The notes under the pieces: generated by a model
Database searches by the model: none
The model's input: the letters and a program-made list of their open reading frames with translations, nothing else
Told to the model about the DNA's origin: nothing
Position numbers and translations under genes: made by a program
Shown: piece by piece, positions 8,906-18,842 of the stretch
Layout of the letters: each line of letters opens with the position of its first letter
How positions within the stretch are numbered: the first letter of the stretch is position 1
Origin: Candidatus Sodalis pierantonius str. SOPE
GTDB taxonomy: Bacteria > Pseudomonadota > Gammaproteobacteria > Enterobacterales > Enterobacteriaceae
Reading direction: 5' to 3'
Assembly: GCF_000517405.1 (NCBI RefSeq)
Contig: NZ_CP006568.1
Span: 682,001-746,000, forward strand
Length of the DNA stretch: 64,000 nt

Positions 8906-11713
8906 ATGCAGAACGGCGCAATGAAGGCCTGGCTGGATTCCTCCTATCTGGCGGGCGCAAACCAGTCCTACATAGAGCAGCTCTATGAAGATTTTTTGAC
9001 GGATCCCGACTCTGTCGATGTGAGCTGGCGTGCAATTTTTAAACAGCTACCGACCGCGGGCGTCAGTCCCGATCAACTCCATTCCAAAACGCGGGAATAC
9101 TTCCGCCGCCTGGCCAAGGACGCAACACGCTATACCGCCTCGGTCAACGATCCGGATATCGACTCCAAGCAGGTGAAAGTCCTACAGCTCATCAACGCTT
9201 TCCGCTTCCGCGGTCATCAGCACGTCAATCTGGATCCTCTGGAGTTATGGAAACAGGAAACGGTTCCTGATCTGGACCCCGCTTTCCATCACCTCACCGA
9301 CGTCGACTTCCAGGAAACGTTTAACGTCGGTTCGTTCACCATCGGCCGTGACACCATGAAATTGGCGGATTTGTACGAGGCGCTGAAAAAGACCTACTGC
9401 GGCGCTATCGGCGCCGAATATATGCACATCACCAATACCGAAGAGAAACGCTGGATCCAGCAGCACATCGAGTCGGTGGTGGGACAGCCGAGCTTCAGCC
9501 GCGAAGAGAAAAAGCGTTTTCTCGCCGAGCTGACCGCGGCGGAAGGGATAGAACGTTATTTGGGGGCCAAATTCCCCGGCGCCAAGCGTTTCTCGCTGGA
9601 AGGCGGTGACGCGCTGATCCCCATGCTGAAAGAGATGGTGCGCTATGCCGGCAGCAATGGCACGCGGGAAGTGGTACTGGGGATGGCGCATCGCGGCCGC
9701 CTGAACGTGCTGGTCAATGTGCTGGGCAAAAAGCCGCAGGATCTGTTCGACGAGTTCGCCGGCAAGCACAAAGAGCACTTGAGCACCGGTGACGTGAAGT
9801 ACCATCAGGGCTTCTCCTCCGACGTTGAAACCGAGGGCGGGCTGGTGCATCTGGCGCTGGCGTTCAACCCCTCGCATCTGGAAATCGTCAGCCCGGTGGT
9901 GATGGGATCGGTACGGGCGCGTATCGACCGGCTGGATGAACAAAGCAGCAGTATGGTACTGCCCATCACGTTGCACGGTGATGCGGCCATCAGCGGCCAG
10001 GGCGTGATGCAGGAAACCCTGAACATGTCCAAGGCGCGCGGCTACGACGTCGGCGGGACGGTGCGCGTCGTGATTAACAACCAGGTCGGTTTCACCACCT
10101 CCAATCCGCACGACGCCCGCTCCACGCAATATTGTACCGATATCGCCAAAATGGTGCAGGCGCCGATTTTCCACGTCAACGCCGATGACCCCGAAGCGGT
10201 GGCGTTCGTTACCCGCGTGGCGCTGGATTTCCGCAATACCTTCAAGCGCGACGTCATGATTGACCTCGTGTGCTATCGCCGTCACGGCCACAACGAGGCC
10301 GATGAACCGAGCGCCACTCAGCCGCTGATGTACCAGAAGATCAAAAAACACCCCACGCCGCGCAAAATCTACGCCGACCGTCTGGAGCGCGACGGCATTA
10401 TCACCCTCGCCGACGCCACCGAAATGGTTAATGTGTTCCGCGACGCGCTGGATCAGGGCGAGTGCGTGGTGAAAGAGTGGCGGCAGATGAATATGCACTC
10501 CTTCGCCTGGCAGCGCTATCTCAGTCATGACTGGGACGAAGAGTACCCCAGCCAGGTGGAGGGTAAGCGTTTGCAGGCGCTGGCGCATCGTATCAGCGAG
10601 GTGCCGGCCGGCGTCGAAATGCAGCCGCGGGTTGCCAAGATTTATCACGACCGCGCCGCGATGGCGCGCGGTGAAAAGCCTTTTGATTGGGGCGGCGCCG
10701 AAACGCTGGCCTATGCCACGCTGGTGGACGAGGGGATCCCCATTCGTTTATCGGGGGAGGACACCGCTCGTGGTACATTCTTCCACCGCCATGCGGTGGT
10801 GTATAACCAAAAAAACGGATCGAGCTATACTCCGCTGGCCCATGTCCACAACGGTCAGGGCAGTTTCCGCGTTTGGGACTCGGTACTATCCGAGGAGGCG
10901 GTGTTGGCGTTTGAATACGGTTACGCCACCGCCGAGCCGCGTACCTTGGTGATTTGGGAAGCGCAATTCGGCGACTTCGCCAACGGCGCGCAGGTGGTTA
11001 TCGATCAATTTATCAGTTCCGGCGAACAGAAATGGGGACGGATGTGCGGTCTGGTGATGCTGCTGCCTCACGGCTATGAAGGGCAGGGGCCGGAGCACTC
11101 CTCCGCCCGCCTGGAGCGCTATCTCCAGCTGTGCGCGGAACAAAATATGCAAGTCTGCGTCCCGTCGACGCCGGCGCAGGTCTATCATATGCTGCGGCGT
11201 CAGGCGCTGCGCAATATGCGCCGGCCGCTGATTGTCATGTCGCCCAAGTCGCTGCTGCGTCATCCGCTGGCCATCTCCTCCCTGGATGAACTGGCTAACG
11301 GCACGTTCCAGCCCGCCATCGGCGAAGTCGACGATCTTGATCCGCAGGGCGTCAAGCGCGTCGTGATGTGCTCCGGCAAAGTCTATTATGATTTGTTGGA
11401 TCAACGGCGCAAAAACGGGCAGCAGGACGTGGCCATCGTACGCATTGAACAGCTCTATCCGTTCCCGCTGCAGGCGGTTCGGGAGGTGCTAGCCCCCTAT
11501 GCGCACGTTCAGGATTTCGTCTGGTGCCAGGAGGAGCCTCAGAATCAGGGCGCCTGGTATTGCAGCCAGCACCATTTCCGCGAAGTGATATCCAAGGGCG
11601 CCGCGCTGGATTATGCCGGTCGTCCCGCTTCCGCCTCGCCGGCGGTAGGGTATTTGTCCGTGCACCAGACCCAGCAAAAAAATCTGGTCAACGACGCGCT
11701 GAACGTTAATTAA
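8906..11713 (+). CDS. sucA: 2-oxoglutarate dehydrogenase E1 component
   Basis: The 935-aa product (E. coli 933) is the thiamine-diphosphate decarboxylase of the 2-oxoglutarate dehydrogenase complex, making succinyl-CoA with SucB and Lpd. The N-terminus aligns from MQNGAMKAWLDSSYLAGANQS, so the second of two adjacent ATGs (8906 rather than 8903) is preferred; AAGGGA lies just upstream. Recognisable segments include FRFRGHQHVNLDPL, EYMHITNTEEKRW, the active-site GMAHRGRLNVLVNVLGK, and the ThDP/Mg region GDAAISGQGV. No frameshift is seen. Confidence 0.96.
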   Translation: MQNGAMKAWLDSSYLAGANQSYIEQLYEDFLTDPDSVDVSWRAIFKQLPTAGVSPDQLHSKTREYFRRLAKDATRYTASVNDPDIDSKQVKVLQLINAFRFRGHQHVNLDPLELWKQETVPDLDPAFHHLTDVDFQETFNVGSFTIGRDTMKLADLYEALKKTYCGAIGAEYMHITNTEEKRWIQQHIESVVGQPSFSREEKKRFLAELTAAEGIERYLGAKFPGAKRFSLEGGDALIPMLKEMVRYAGSNGTREVVLGMAHRGRLNVLVNVLGKKPQDLFDEFAGKHKEHLSTGDVKYHQGFSSDVETEGGLVHLALAFNPSHLEIVSPVVMGSVRARIDRLDEQSSSMVLPITLHGDAAISGQGVMQETLNMSKARGYDVGGTVRVVINNQVGFTTSNPHDARSTQYCTDIAKMVQAPIFHVNADDPEAVAFVTRVALDFRNTFKRDVMIDLVCYRRHGHNEADEPSATQPLMYQKIKKHPTPRKIYADRLERDGIITLADATEMVNVFRDALDQGECVVKEWRQMNMHSFAWQRYLSHDWDEEYPSQVEGKRLQALAHRISEVPAGVEMQPRVAKIYHDRAAMARGEKPFDWGGAETLAYATLVDEGIPIRLSGEDTARGTFFHRHAVVYNQKNGSSYTPLAHVHNGQGSFRVWDSVLSEEAVLAFEYGYATAEPRTLVIWEAQFGDFANGAQVVIDQFISSGEQKWGRMCGLVMLLPHGYEGQGPEHSSARLERYLQLCAEQNMQVCVPSTPAQVYHMLRRQALRNMRRPLIVMSPKSLLRHPLAISSLDELANGTFQPAIGEVDDLDPQGVKRVVMCSGKVYYDLLDQRRKNGQQDVAIVRIEQLYPFPLQAVREVLAPYAHVQDFVWCQEEPQNQGAWYCSQHHFREVISKGAALDYAGRPASASPAVGYLSVHQTQQKNLVNDALNVN

Positions 11714-11728
11714 CAATAAGGATAGAGA

Positions 11729-12949
11729 ATGAGTAGCGTAGATATTCTGGTGCCTGACCTGCCTGAATCGGTCGCGGATGCCACCGTCGCCACCTGGCAT
11801 AAAAAGCCCGGTGACAGTGTTCAGCGTGATGAAGTGCTGGTCGAGATTGAAACCGACAAGGTGGTGCTGGAAGTTCCGGCGCCCGAAGCCGGCGTTCTGG
11901 AAACATTGTTGGAAGACGAAGGCGCTACCGTTACCGCCCGTCAGGTGCTGGGGCGTCTGCGCCCGGGCGATAGCACCGGCCAGGCGACGACCGAGAAATC
12001 CCAGAGCCAGGAGGCCACCCCGGCCCAGCGCCACACGGCAGGTCTGGAAGAGGGGAGCAACGACGCGCTAAGCCCGGCCATTCGCCGCCTCATCGCCGAG
12101 CACGATGTTAATCCCGAGGCCATCAAAGGCAGCGGCGTAGGCGGACGTCTCACCCGTGAAGATGTTGAAAAACATATCGCCGGGCGGCAGAGCGCTGCGC
12201 CGGCCCCGGCCGCCGCTCAGGCTGAAACCGAGGCGCCGGCGCTCGGCAACCGCAGCGAAAAACGCGTACCGATGACCCGCCTGCGTAAGCGCGTGGCCGA
12301 ACGCTTGCTGGAAGTAAAAAACAGCACCGCTATGCTGACCACCTTTAATGAGGTGAACATGCAGCCGGTGATGGATCTGCGCAAGCAATACGGCGACGCG
12401 TTTGAAAAACGTCACGGTATCCGTCTGGGCTTCATGTCCTTCTACATCAAGGCGGTATTGGAGGCGTTAAAACGATTCCCGGAAGTGAATGCCTCCATTG
12501 ACGGCGAAGATGTGGTTTACCACAACTATTTTGACGTCAGCATCGCGGTGTCTACGCCGCGCGGTCTGGTGACGCCGGTGTTAAAGGATATCGACGCGCT
12601 GGGCATGGCTGATATCGAGAAGAAAATCAATGAATTAGCCATTAATGGCCGCGCCGGAAAACTGAAGGTCGAGGAGCTGACCGGCGGTAACTTCACCATT
12701 ACCAACGGCGGCGTATTTGGCTCGCTGATGTCGACGCCCATCATCAACCCGCCGCAAAGCGCGATCCTGGGCATGCATGCCATCAAGGATCGGCCGATGG
12801 CGGTGGGGGGGCAGGTGGTCATTCTGCCAATGATGTATCTGGCGCTTTCCTATGACCACAGGCTTATCGACGGAAAAGAATCCGTAAGCTTCCTGGTTAC
12901 GGTGAAAGAGATGCTGGAAGACCCCACTCGCCTGTTGTTGGACGTTTAG
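11729..12949 (+). CDS. sucB: Dihydrolipoyllysine succinyltransferase (E2)
   Basis: The 406 aa (E. coli 405) are in canonical E2 order. An N-terminal lipoyl domain carries the acceptor lysine in EIETDKVVLEV (about residue 44). An Ala/Pro/Gln linker is followed by a peripheral subunit-binding domain (LSPAIRRLIAEHDVNPEAIKGSG, about 112-134), then a second linker and the C-terminal catalytic domain ending with the active-site LSYDHRLIDG. It forms the 24-meric core of the 2-oxoglutarate dehydrogenase complex. It starts 15 bp after sucA. Confidence 0.96.
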   Translation: MSSVDILVPDLPESVADATVATWHKKPGDSVQRDEVLVEIETDKVVLEVPAPEAGVLETLLEDEGATVTARQVLGRLRPGDSTGQATTEKSQSQEATPAQRHTAGLEEGSNDALSPAIRRLIAEHDVNPEAIKGSGVGGRLTREDVEKHIAGRQSAAPAPAAAQAETEAPALGNRSEKRVPMTRLRKRVAERLLEVKNSTAMLTTFNEVNMQPVMDLRKQYGDAFEKRHGIRLGFMSFYIKAVLEALKRFPEVNASIDGEDVVYHNYFDVSIAVSTPRGLVTPVLKDIDALGMADIEKKINELAINGRAGKLKVEELTGGNFTITNGGVFGSLMSTPIINPPQSAILGMHAIKDRPMAVGGQVVILPMMYLALSYDHRLIDGKESVSFLVTVKEMLEDPTRLLLDV

Positions 12950-12958
12950 CGCATGACC

Positions 12959-12979
12959 GCGGCGGCCCAAAGCCGCCGC
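12959..12979 (+). other. GC-rich hairpin between sucB and sucC
   Basis: An 8-bp perfect stem (GCGGCGGC with GCCGCCGC) has a 5-nt loop and lies 10 bp past the sucB stop in the 114-bp sucB-sucC spacer. No U-run follows. It is probably an mRNA stability or processing element separating E1/E2 from the succinyl-CoA synthetase genes. Confidence 0.5.
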
Positions 12980-13063
12980 CCGAGGTCCACGGCTTTGGTG
13001 CCGAATTAGGGCGACGCGCCGCCGCGCCGCTGATACTCTCCAGACGAAGATGGAAATAACATC

Positions 13064-14230
13064 ATGAATTTACATGAATATCAGGCAAAACAGCTATTTG
13101 CTCGGTATGGTCTGCCGGCCCCGACGGGATACGCCTGCAATACGCCGCGCGAAGCGGAAGAGTCCGCCTCGAAAATCGGCGCCGGTCCCTGGGTGGTGAA
13201 ATGCCAGGTACATGCGGGCGGCCGCGGTAAATCCGGCGGCGTCAAAGTGGTGAAATCGAAAGAAGAGATCCGCGCCTTCGCGGAACAGTGGCTTGGCAAG
13301 CGTCTGGTGACGTACCAGACGGACGCGCTGGGTCAACCGGTCAATCAGATTCTGGTGGAAGCGGCCACCGACATCGCCAAGGAGCTGTATCTGGGGGCGA
13401 TCGTCGACCGCGTCACGCGCCGCGTGGTGTTTATGGCGTCCATCGAGGGTGGGGTGGAAATTGAAAAAGTGGCGGAAGAGACGCCGCATTTGATTCACAA
13501 AGTGGCGCTGGATCCGCTTACCGGCCCGCAGCCTTATCAGGGCCGCGAACTGGCGTTTAAATTGGGCTTGAGCGGCAAGCAGGTCACCCAGTTCAGTAAA
13601 ATTTTCATGGGCCTGGCGACGCTGTTTTTAGAGCGCGATCTGGCGCTGGTGGAAATCAACCCGCTGGTGATTACCGGCGCCGGCGATCTTATCTGCCTTG
13701 ACGGTAAACTGAGCGCCGACGGTAACGCACTGTTTCGCCAGCCGGAACTGCGCGAAATGCGCGATCACAGTCAAGAAGACGAACGTGAAGCGCACGCCAC
13801 CCAATGGGAGCTGAACTATGTGGCGCTGGACGGCAATATCGGCTGTATGGTGAACGGGGCCGGCCTGGCGATGGGGACGATGGATATCGTCAAACTGCAC
13901 GGCGGCGAACCGGCCAACTTCCTTGACGTGGGCGGCGGCGCCACCAAGGAGCGCGTGACCGAAGCGTTCAAGATAATCCTGTCGGATGAGAAGGTGAAAG
14001 CGGTGCTGGTCAATATTTTCGGCGGTATCGTTCGCTGCGATTTGATTGCCGACGGCATCATCGGCGCGGTATCCGAGGTGGGCGTCAGCGTCCCCGTGGT
14101 GGTGCGTCTGGAAGGGAACAATGCCGAACTGGGCGCCAAGCGATTGGCCGACAGCGGGCTGAACATTATCGCCGCCACAAGTCTGACCGACGCGGCTCAA
14201 CAGGTTGTCGCCGCGGTGGAGGGTAAGTAA
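13064..14230 (+). CDS. sucC: Succinyl-CoA synthetase beta subunit
   Basis: The 388-aa ADP/GDP-binding beta subunit has the same length as in E. coli. It starts MNLHEYQAKQLFARYGLP, and an ATP-grasp domain follows with KCQVHAGGRGKSGGVK and LVEINPLVIT. The C-terminal CoA-ligase-like half contains FLDVGGGATKERV and the GGIVRCDLIADG power helix. With SucD it converts succinyl-CoA to succinate with substrate-level phosphorylation. Its stop overlaps the sucD start (TAATG). Confidence 0.96.
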   Translation: MNLHEYQAKQLFARYGLPAPTGYACNTPREAEESASKIGAGPWVVKCQVHAGGRGKSGGVKVVKSKEEIRAFAEQWLGKRLVTYQTDALGQPVNQILVEAATDIAKELYLGAIVDRVTRRVVFMASIEGGVEIEKVAEETPHLIHKVALDPLTGPQPYQGRELAFKLGLSGKQVTQFSKIFMGLATLFLERDLALVEINPLVITGAGDLICLDGKLSADGNALFRQPELREMRDHSQEDEREAHATQWELNYVALDGNIGCMVNGAGLAMGTMDIVKLHGGEPANFLDVGGGATKERVTEAFKIILSDEKVKAVLVNIFGGIVRCDLIADGIIGAVSEVGVSVPVVVRLEGNNAELGAKRLADSGLNIIAATSLTDAAQQVVAAVEGK

Positions 14231-15102
14231 TGTCTATTTTGATTGATAAAAAAACCAAAGTTATTTGCCAGGGCTTTACCGGCAGCCAGGGGACCTTTCA
14301 CTCCGAGCAGGCGCTGGCCTACGGCACCAAAATGGTCGGCGGCGTCACGCCCGGCAAAGGCGGTACCGAGCATCTCGGTCTGCCGGTGTTCAATACCGTG
14401 CGCGAAGCTGTTGACAAAACCGGCGCCACGGCATCGGTTATCTATGTGCCGGCGCCGTTCTGCAAGGACTCGATCCTTGAGGCGATCGATGCCGGCATCG
14501 AGCTGATTATCTGCATTACCGAGGGCATCCCGACGCTAGATATGCTGACGGTGAAAGCCAAGCTTGAGCAAAGCAAGGCGCGCATGATCGGGCCGAACTG
14601 CCCGGGCGTTATCACCCCGGGAGAATGCAAAATCGGTATTATGCCGGGGCATATCCATCAGCCTGGCCGGGTGGGTATCGTTTCCCGTTCCGGCACTCTG
14701 ACCTATGAAGCGGTGAAGCAAACCACCGACACCGGCCTCGGGCAGTCCAGCTCCGTGGGCATCGGCGGCGACCCGATCCCAGGCTCGAACTTTATTGACA
14801 TCCTGAAGCTGTTTGAAGAGGATCCGCAGACGGAAGCCATCGTGATGATAGGCGAAATCGGCGGCAGCGCGGAGGAAGAGGCCGCCGCTTATATCAAGGA
14901 TCACGTCACCAAACCGGTGGTCGGCTATATCGCCGGCGTCACGGCGCCGAAGGGCAAACGTATGGGCCATGCCGGCGCAGTTATCGCTGGCGGTAAAGGC
15001 ACGGCCGATGAAAAATTCGCCGCGCTGGAGGCGGCGGGCGTCAAAACCGTGCGCAGCCTGGCCGATATTGGTGAAGCGTTAAAGCGCATTTTGCCGAACT
15101 GA
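14230..15102 (+). CDS. sucD: Succinyl-CoA synthetase alpha subunit
   Basis: The 290 aa (E. coli 289) bind CoA through the N-terminal Rossmann fold (ICQGFTGSQGTFHSEQA). The phosphorylated active-site histidine lies in GKRMGHAGAVIAGGKGTADEK (about residue 247). The IGGDPIPGSNFIDIL and MIGEIGGSAEEEAA motifs are intact. It is the last gene of the eight-gene sdh-suc operon and overlaps sucC by one base. An intrinsic terminator follows about 60 bp later. Confidence 0.96.
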   Translation: MSILIDKKTKVICQGFTGSQGTFHSEQALAYGTKMVGGVTPGKGGTEHLGLPVFNTVREAVDKTGATASVIYVPAPFCKDSILEAIDAGIELIICITEGIPTLDMLTVKAKLEQSKARMIGPNCPGVITPGECKIGIMPGHIHQPGRVGIVSRSGTLTYEAVKQTTDTGLGQSSSVGIGGDPIPGSNFIDILKLFEEDPQTEAIVMIGEIGGSAEEEAAAYIKDHVTKPVVGYIAGVTAPKGKRMGHAGAVIAGGKGTADEKFAALEAAGVKTVRSLADIGEALKRILPN

Positions 15103-15164
15103 TACGGCAGCGCCGGAAGCCGGCGGAAATACCTGCCGCCCGCTGCGGCGACAACAATGCACTA

Positions 15165-15189
15165 AGCTGCCCACGGGCGGCTTTTTTTT
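15165..15189 (+). terminator. Intrinsic terminator of the sdh-suc operon
   Basis: A stem AGCTGCC / GGGCGGCT (7-8 bp including one G-U pair, 4-nt loop) is followed directly by eight Ts. It lies 63 bp after the sucD stop. In E. coli the sRNA SdhX is released from this 3' UTR; the 87-nt tail here has the right place and ending, but identity with SdhX was not tested. Confidence 0.85.
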
Positions 15190-15635
15190 ACCCTAACGGC
15201 CACGTCTACGGCCGTTGTTCCGCGCATTGCCCCACGGCCTCGTCGTCTAGGCTTAAGCTCGGGCCGGCTATTCGCCGCGAGAGGCAGTGCAGACGATGAA
15301 AAAGCGTTTTCCGGCAAAGCGGAAATAACGTCACACCACAATAATGACGAAGTGATGACAGATTTTTTCGCTATTTTAATAAACGCGCGCTATCGCGCGA
15401 TGAGCCTATTTAATTGCGCAGGCACGTTAGGGACAAGGAGGAACCCTTATTATTTTCACTTTATGTCATCACTGTATTTTATTAATCACACTTTAGCAAC
15501 ATTTCGGTGATATTGCCTTTTTTTGGCTACCAATATTTAACAAAAAGAACCAAACATTGCGTTAAATCAATATTTATCCGCTCATCATATACTGTGCCGG
15601 CCGGAATGTTGCGTCAGCGCAATTTCAATCGGGGC
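15190..15635. other. Non-coding region between sucD and the IS256-family copy (distal cyd upstream region)
   Basis: No credible gene is seen in these 446 bp. The second half is AT-rich and contains ArcA-box-like TTAA-rich stretches around 15530-15580 (for example TTTAACAAAAAGAACC and GCGTTAAATC). The segment probably belongs to the long ArcA/FNR-controlled upstream region of cydA, now separated from cydA by an insertion sequence. Confidence 0.4.
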
Positions 15636-16951
15636 GAGCCCGTACCGGATTCTGTGTAAATGCCTTTTCTCAGAAGTGACCGTCCAGGCGGTCACCGAAC
15701 ACGATAATAAATCGGCTCATTGCCATGCGTCAGTCCCTCAAAGGCATTGTCCATTTCTGTGAGGCCGCCTGTATCGCCAGCCACACCATCTTTTTCACTG
15801 CGTCGTCGGTCGGGAACACCTTGCGCTTTTTGATGGCATGCCGGATCACGCTGTTTAACGACTCGATGGCGTTGGTCGTGTAGATCACCTTGCGGATGTC
15901 CGTTGGGTAGGCAAAGAACGTGGCCAGATTGGCCCAGTTTGCCTGCCAGCTTCGACTTATTTGCGGGTAGCGGATGTCCCAGGCACTGGAGAACGCTTCC
16001 AGCGCCTGCTAGCCGGCTTCTTCCGTAGGGGCCTGATAGAATAGCTTTCAGGTCGCGGGTGACGGCCTTGTAGTCCTTCCAGGAGACGAACCGCAGGCTG
16101 TTGCGCACCATATGCACGATACACAGCTGGAGCCGCGCCTCCGGATACACCGCGTTAATAGCGTCAGGGAAACCTTTCAGCCCGTCTACGCAGGCGATAA
16201 GGATATCGTTCAGGCCGCGGTTTTTCAGCTCTGTCAGCACGTTCAGCCAGAACTTTGCGCCTTCGTTTTCGGCCAGCCACATACCTAGCAACTCTTTCTG
16301 GCCTTCGATGTTGATGCCCAGCGCCAGGAACACAGATTTGTTGATGATGCGGCTGTCCTGCCGGACTTTTAGAACGATACAGTCAAGATAAACAATGGGA
16401 TAGACTGCATCCAGAGGCCGGTTTTGCCATTCTACAACCTGCTCCATGACCGCATCGGTGACCTTTGAGACCAGCGCCGGCGAGACATCGGCGTCATACA
16501 GCTCTTTGAACGCGGCGGCGATCTCGCGGGTGGTCATCCCTTTGGCGTACAACGATAAAATCTGGTTATCCATCCCGGTAATCCGGGTCTGGTTCTTCTT
16601 CACCAGTTGCGGTTCAAAGGAACCGTCACGATCGCGCGGAGTACGCAGCGCCAGCGGGCCATCGCCAGTGGTAACGGTTTTTGTGGAATAGCCGTTGCGG
16701 GCGTTGGTCCCCGGTTTAGGCTGATTTTTATCGTAGCTGAGGTGATGGGTCATTTCGGCATTGAGAGCTGCTTCGACTCTGATTTTTTTCAGCAGCCGAT
16801 CGAAGTGACTGAGATCTTCAGGGGTTTTGAGATTTTTGGCCAGTTCGTTAGTCAGAGCCTGCAACTGTTTTTCGTCCATAAATTAACCTGTTTTTGATGT
16901 TGAATTGAACATATCAAAATCAGGCAAATACACAAATTTCTAAACAGGCTC
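15636..16951 (-). mobile_element. IS256-family element, copy A (defective)
   Basis: This 1316-bp element has imperfect terminal inverted repeats: GAGCCTGTTTAGAAATTTGTG at the transposase 5' side (right) and GAGCCCGTACCGGATTCTGTG at the left. It is flanked by an 8-bp near-duplicate, ATCGGGGC (15628-15635) and ATCGGGAC (16952-16959), with one mismatch, so this copy probably still sits at its original insertion site. It interrupts the region upstream of cydA. Confidence 0.9.
15670..16879 (-). pseudogene. IS256-family transposase, frameshifted copy
   Basis: Compared with the intact 402-aa copies in this window, this gene carries an in-frame amber codon (CTGCAAGCC changed to CTGCTAGCC near 16010) and a one-base insertion next to it (ATAGAATAGC for ATAGATAGC near 16040). 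The N-terminal two-thirds, including the DDE aspartates in YLDCIVLK and ACVDGLKGF, remain open. The glutamate in TTNAIESLNS is out of frame, so the product should be inactive. Confidence 0.9.
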
Positions 16952-17256
16952 ATCGGGACGCCGTATCGCGCCGGGTTTGATCATTATGCGGTTTTAATAC
17001 CTCCATCACTAAAAATATATTTATCCTGAGGACATTGAGGGGTACTATACGGGCATTCCCAACCGGTTATGTTGGTATTTCTTTAATCCGTCTGTGGCGC
17101 CGCTGACCTTCTTCCCCTCAAGAGTCCGAGGCAGCAGGCGGTTAATGATAACTATAAAGCCTTTATTATTCACCGCGCCTTTCCGGCTGTCCTGCTCATG
17201 GGTACGGCCGCAGCGACGCATGTGGGATCCTTCCCTGCGAGGAGCAAGGAGTCATC
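16952..17256. promoter_or_regulatory. cydA proximal upstream region
   Basis: This 305-bp interval is non-coding and ends with the ribosome site AGCAAGGAG before cydA. In E. coli the main cyd promoter lies about 290 bp upstream of cydA, so promoter P1 could still be on this side of the IS, while more distal ArcA sites would lie beyond it. The element placement is inferred from E. coli. Confidence 0.4.
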
Positions 17257-18825
17257 ATGTTTGATGTCGTCGAACTATCACGATTACAGTTTGCTTTAAC
17301 GGCGATGTACCATTTCCTGTTTGTGCCGCTAACGCTCGGTATGGCGTTTTTGCTGGCCATCATGGAAACGGTGTATGTGCTCTCCGGCAAACAGATCTAT
17401 AAAGATATGACCAAGTTCTGGGGCAAGTTGTTCGCTATCAACTTCGCCCTCGGCGTCGCTACCGGTCTTACCATGGAGTTCCAGTTCGGTACCAACTGGT
17501 CATACTTCTCCCATTATGTCGGCGACATCTTCGGCGCACCGCTGGCCATTGAAGGGTTGATGGCCTTCTTCCTGGAATCCACCTTCGTCGGGTTGTTCTT
17601 TTTCGGTTGGGATCGCCTCGGTAAAGTGCAACATATGGCCGTGATCTGGCTGGTGGCGCTCGGCTCCAACCTGTCCGCGCTGTGGATCCTGGTCGCCAAC
17701 GGCTGGATGCAAAATCCCATCGCGGCGGATTTCAACTACGAAACCATGCGTATGGAGATGGTCAGCTTCGCCGACCTGGTGCTCAATCCGGTGGCGCAGG
17801 TGAAATTCTTGCATACCGTGGCCGCGGGTTACTGCACCGGCGCAATGTTCGTCCTTGGCATCAGCTCTTACTATCTGCTGAAGGGGCGCGATATCGCCTT
17901 CGCCAAACGCTCGTTCGCCATCGCCGCCTCTTTCGGCATGGCGGCGGTGCTGTCGGTCATCGTGCTGGGGGATGAGTCCGGCTATGAAATGGGCGACGTG
18001 CAAAAAACCAAGTTGGCCGCTATCGAGGCGGAATGGAATACCGAGCCGGCGCCGGCCTCCTTCACCCTGTTCGGCCTGCCGAATCAGGAAGACCAGACCA
18101 ACCATTTCGCGGTACGGATCCCTTACGCGCTGGGCATTATCGCCACCCGTTCCACCGATCGCCAGGTCACTGGCCTGAAAGATCTGATGACGCAGCATGA
18201 GGTGCGCATCCGCAACGGCATGAAGGCCTACAGCCTGCTGCAACAGCTGCGCGAAGGCAGCACCGATCCCGCGGTGCGTGCAGCGTTCAACAGCGCTAAA
18301 CAGGATCTGGGTTACGGGCTGTTGCTTAAACGCTACACCGATGACATCACCCAGGCCAGCGAGCAGCAGATTCGCCAGGCTACCAGCGATTCCATCCCGC
18401 GCGTTGCGCCGCTGTATTTTTCTTTCCGTATCATGGTGGGCTGCGGCGTGCTGCTGCTGCTGCTGATCGCCGCCTGTTTCTGGACCGTGCTGCGCAACCG
18501 CATCGGTCAACCCCGCTGGCTGCACCGCGCCATGCTTTATGGCATCCCGTTGCCGTGGATCGCCATCGAGTCCGGCTGGTTTATCGCCGAATATGGCCGT
18601 CAGCCCTGGGCTATCGGTGAAATCCTGCCGACCGCGGTCGCCAACTCGACGCTGACCGCCGGCGACATCCTGTTCTCAATGGGGCTGATTTGCGGACTGT
18701 ACACGCTGTTTTTGGTGGCCGAAATGTATCTGATGTTCAAATTCGCGCGTCTGGGGCCGAGCAGCTTGAAAACCGGCAACTACCATTTTGAACAATCGTC
18801 CGTTTCCTCGGTGAGCGCACGGTAA
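17257..18825 (+). CDS. cydA: Cytochrome bd-I ubiquinol oxidase subunit I
   Basis: The 522 aa equal the E. coli CydA length. It is the quinol-oxidising subunit of the high-affinity oxygen reductase, binding haems b558, b595 and d. The N-terminal LSRLQFALTAMYHFLFVPLTLG contains the haem b595 histidine. The long hydrophilic Q-loop (about residues 255-390) identifies the long-Q-loop subtype. The GWFIAEYGRQPWAIGEILPT block is conserved. A strong GGAGCAAGGAG precedes the ATG. Confidence 0.96.
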   Translation: MFDVVELSRLQFALTAMYHFLFVPLTLGMAFLLAIMETVYVLSGKQIYKDMTKFWGKLFAINFALGVATGLTMEFQFGTNWSYFSHYVGDIFGAPLAIEGLMAFFLESTFVGLFFFGWDRLGKVQHMAVIWLVALGSNLSALWILVANGWMQNPIAADFNYETMRMEMVSFADLVLNPVAQVKFLHTVAAGYCTGAMFVLGISSYYLLKGRDIAFAKRSFAIAASFGMAAVLSVIVLGDESGYEMGDVQKTKLAAIEAEWNTEPAPASFTLFGLPNQEDQTNHFAVRIPYALGIIATRSTDRQVTGLKDLMTQHEVRIRNGMKAYSLLQQLREGSTDPAVRAAFNSAKQDLGYGLLLKRYTDDITQASEQQIRQATSDSIPRVAPLYFSFRIMVGCGVLLLLLIAACFWTVLRNRIGQPRWLHRAMLYGIPLPWIAIESGWFIAEYGRQPWAIGEILPTAVANSTLTAGDILFSMGLICGLYTLFLVAEMYLMFKFARLGPSSLKTGNYHFEQSSVSSVSAR

Positions 18826-18842
18826 TACAGGAGCGAATGACT

